Source: Marinimicrobium sp.
GTDB lineage: Bacteria; Pseudomonadota; Gammaproteobacteria; Pseudomonadales; Cellvibrionaceae
Direction of reading: 5' to 3'
NCBI GenBank assembly: GCA_027322215.1
Contig: DAHVRW010000003.1
Coordinates: forward strand, 1-42,006
DNA length: 42,006 nt
Below the pieces are notes generated by a model. It searched no databases. It worked only from the letters and a program-made list of their open reading frames with translations, and was not told where the DNA came from. Position 1 is the stretch's first letter; each line of letters starts with the position of its first letter. Below are positions 41,507 through 42,006 of this stretch, one piece after another. Both the position numbers and the translations under genes were made by a program.

Positions 41507-42006
41507 GGGCCAAATCTCCCAGAGCATCCAGCAATTGCGTCACTTGCTGCTCGGTATGCTCTGCCGAGAGGGTAATGCGCAACCGGGCACTGCCCGCCGG
41601 CACTGTGGGCGGGCGGATCGCAATCACCAAAAACCCGCGCTCGGCCAACCCCTCGGCCAGTTTCAACGCCCGCGCCTCGTCACCCACCAACAACGGCTGA
41701 ATAGCGGTTTCCGAAGGCATTAATGCCAAGCCCAGGGCTTGAGCATCCTGGCGAAACTGTTGAATTCGACTCTGCAATGCGTCCCGCCGCCACGCCTCCT
41801 CGGTAAGTAAGCGCAAACTGGCGCGACTTGCCGCGGCCAACGCAGGCGGCATAGCGGTAGTGTAGATGTAGCTGCGGGCCTGCTGAATTAGGGTTTCAAT
41901 CAGCGTCTCACTGCCGGCGACAAAAGCGCCCGAGGTGCCCAAAGCTTTGCCCAAGGTGGCCATCAGAATGGGCAGCCGATCCTGCCCCAACCCAAAGTGC
42001 TCAGCG
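41499..42006 (-). CDS. bioF: 8-amino-7-oxononanoate synthase, C-terminal part (partial)
   Basis: The frame runs off the right edge, so only the C-terminal 169 residues or so are seen. BioF joins pimeloyl-ACP and alanine to 7-keto-8-aminopelargonate using PLP. The PLP-binding lysine is in [14 protein letters not shown], followed by [14 protein letters not shown] and the C-terminal [20 protein letters not shown], all family hallmarks. The stop overlaps the bioHC start by 8 nt, so the order is bioF-bioHC-bioD, with bioB expected further upstream outside the window. Confidence 0.96.
   Translation of the reverse strand, partial: AEHFGLGQDRLPILMATLGKALGTSGAFVAGSETLIETLIQQARSYIYTTAMPPALAAASRASLRLLTEEAWRRDALQSRIQQFRQDAQALGLALMPSETAIQPLLVGDEARALKLAEGLAERGFLVIAIRPPTVPAGSARLRITLSAEHTEQQVTQLLDALGDLARD

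Overview
The window is a chromosomal segment of a moderately GC-rich gammaproteobacterium. Gene order and families point to the Cellvibrionales (Cellvibrio, Saccharophagus, Teredinibacter, Marinimicrobium type). The evidence is a secreted GH67 alpha-glucuronidase, a fused BioH-BioC protein, the proA-nadD-rsfS-rlmH-mrdA-rodA-mltB-rlpA-dacA-ybeD-lipB-lipA cell-wall and lipoate cluster, and a tRNA-fMet-rimP-nusA-infB-rbfA-truB-rpsO-pnp series. The lineage is inferred from content; no search was run. I saw no prophage, transposase, CRISPR array or restriction system.

Layout. 1-1142 (+): the 3' end of rpoD and rdgC. 1143-1941: an unusually rich gene-free stretch with a candidate promoter-to-terminator small RNA, a long hairpin repeat and a large inverted repeat reaching into the lipA stop codon. 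1942-13184 (-): proA to lipA, twelve tightly packed genes for proline synthesis, NAD synthesis, ribosome maturation, rod-shape peptidoglycan synthesis and remodelling, and lipoylation. 13286-15855 (+): a PepSY protein, an OmpR-family regulator and a PhoQ-like kinase behind a direct-repeat promoter. 15882-16931 (-): galE. 17299-22124 (+): the conserved stress cluster prkA-yeaH-spoVR. 22151-23521: an HPP membrane protein with an unusual C-terminal half and a small GNAT-like protein. 23698-25890 (-): alpha-glucuronidase. 26008-27934 (-): overlapping PilZ and DUF1631 genes.

28162-37157 (-): pnp, rpsO, truB, rbfA, infB, nusA and rimP. Upstream of rimP lie an initiator tRNA with a near-consensus promoter, two degenerate copies of the tRNA 3' half and two rho-independent terminators in series. 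This resembles the metY-nusA operon of E. coli, with an added repeat array. 37758-38973 (-): three small genes, one of which looks like a flagellar rod protein reduced to its terminal helices. 39196-42006 (-): bioD, a bioH-bioC fusion and the end of bioF.

Most of the window is ordinary core genome. The items most worth checking are the tRNA-fMet 3'-half repeats, the intergenic RNA candidate after rdgC, the mini flagellar-type protein with its partner, and the HPP C-terminal domain.
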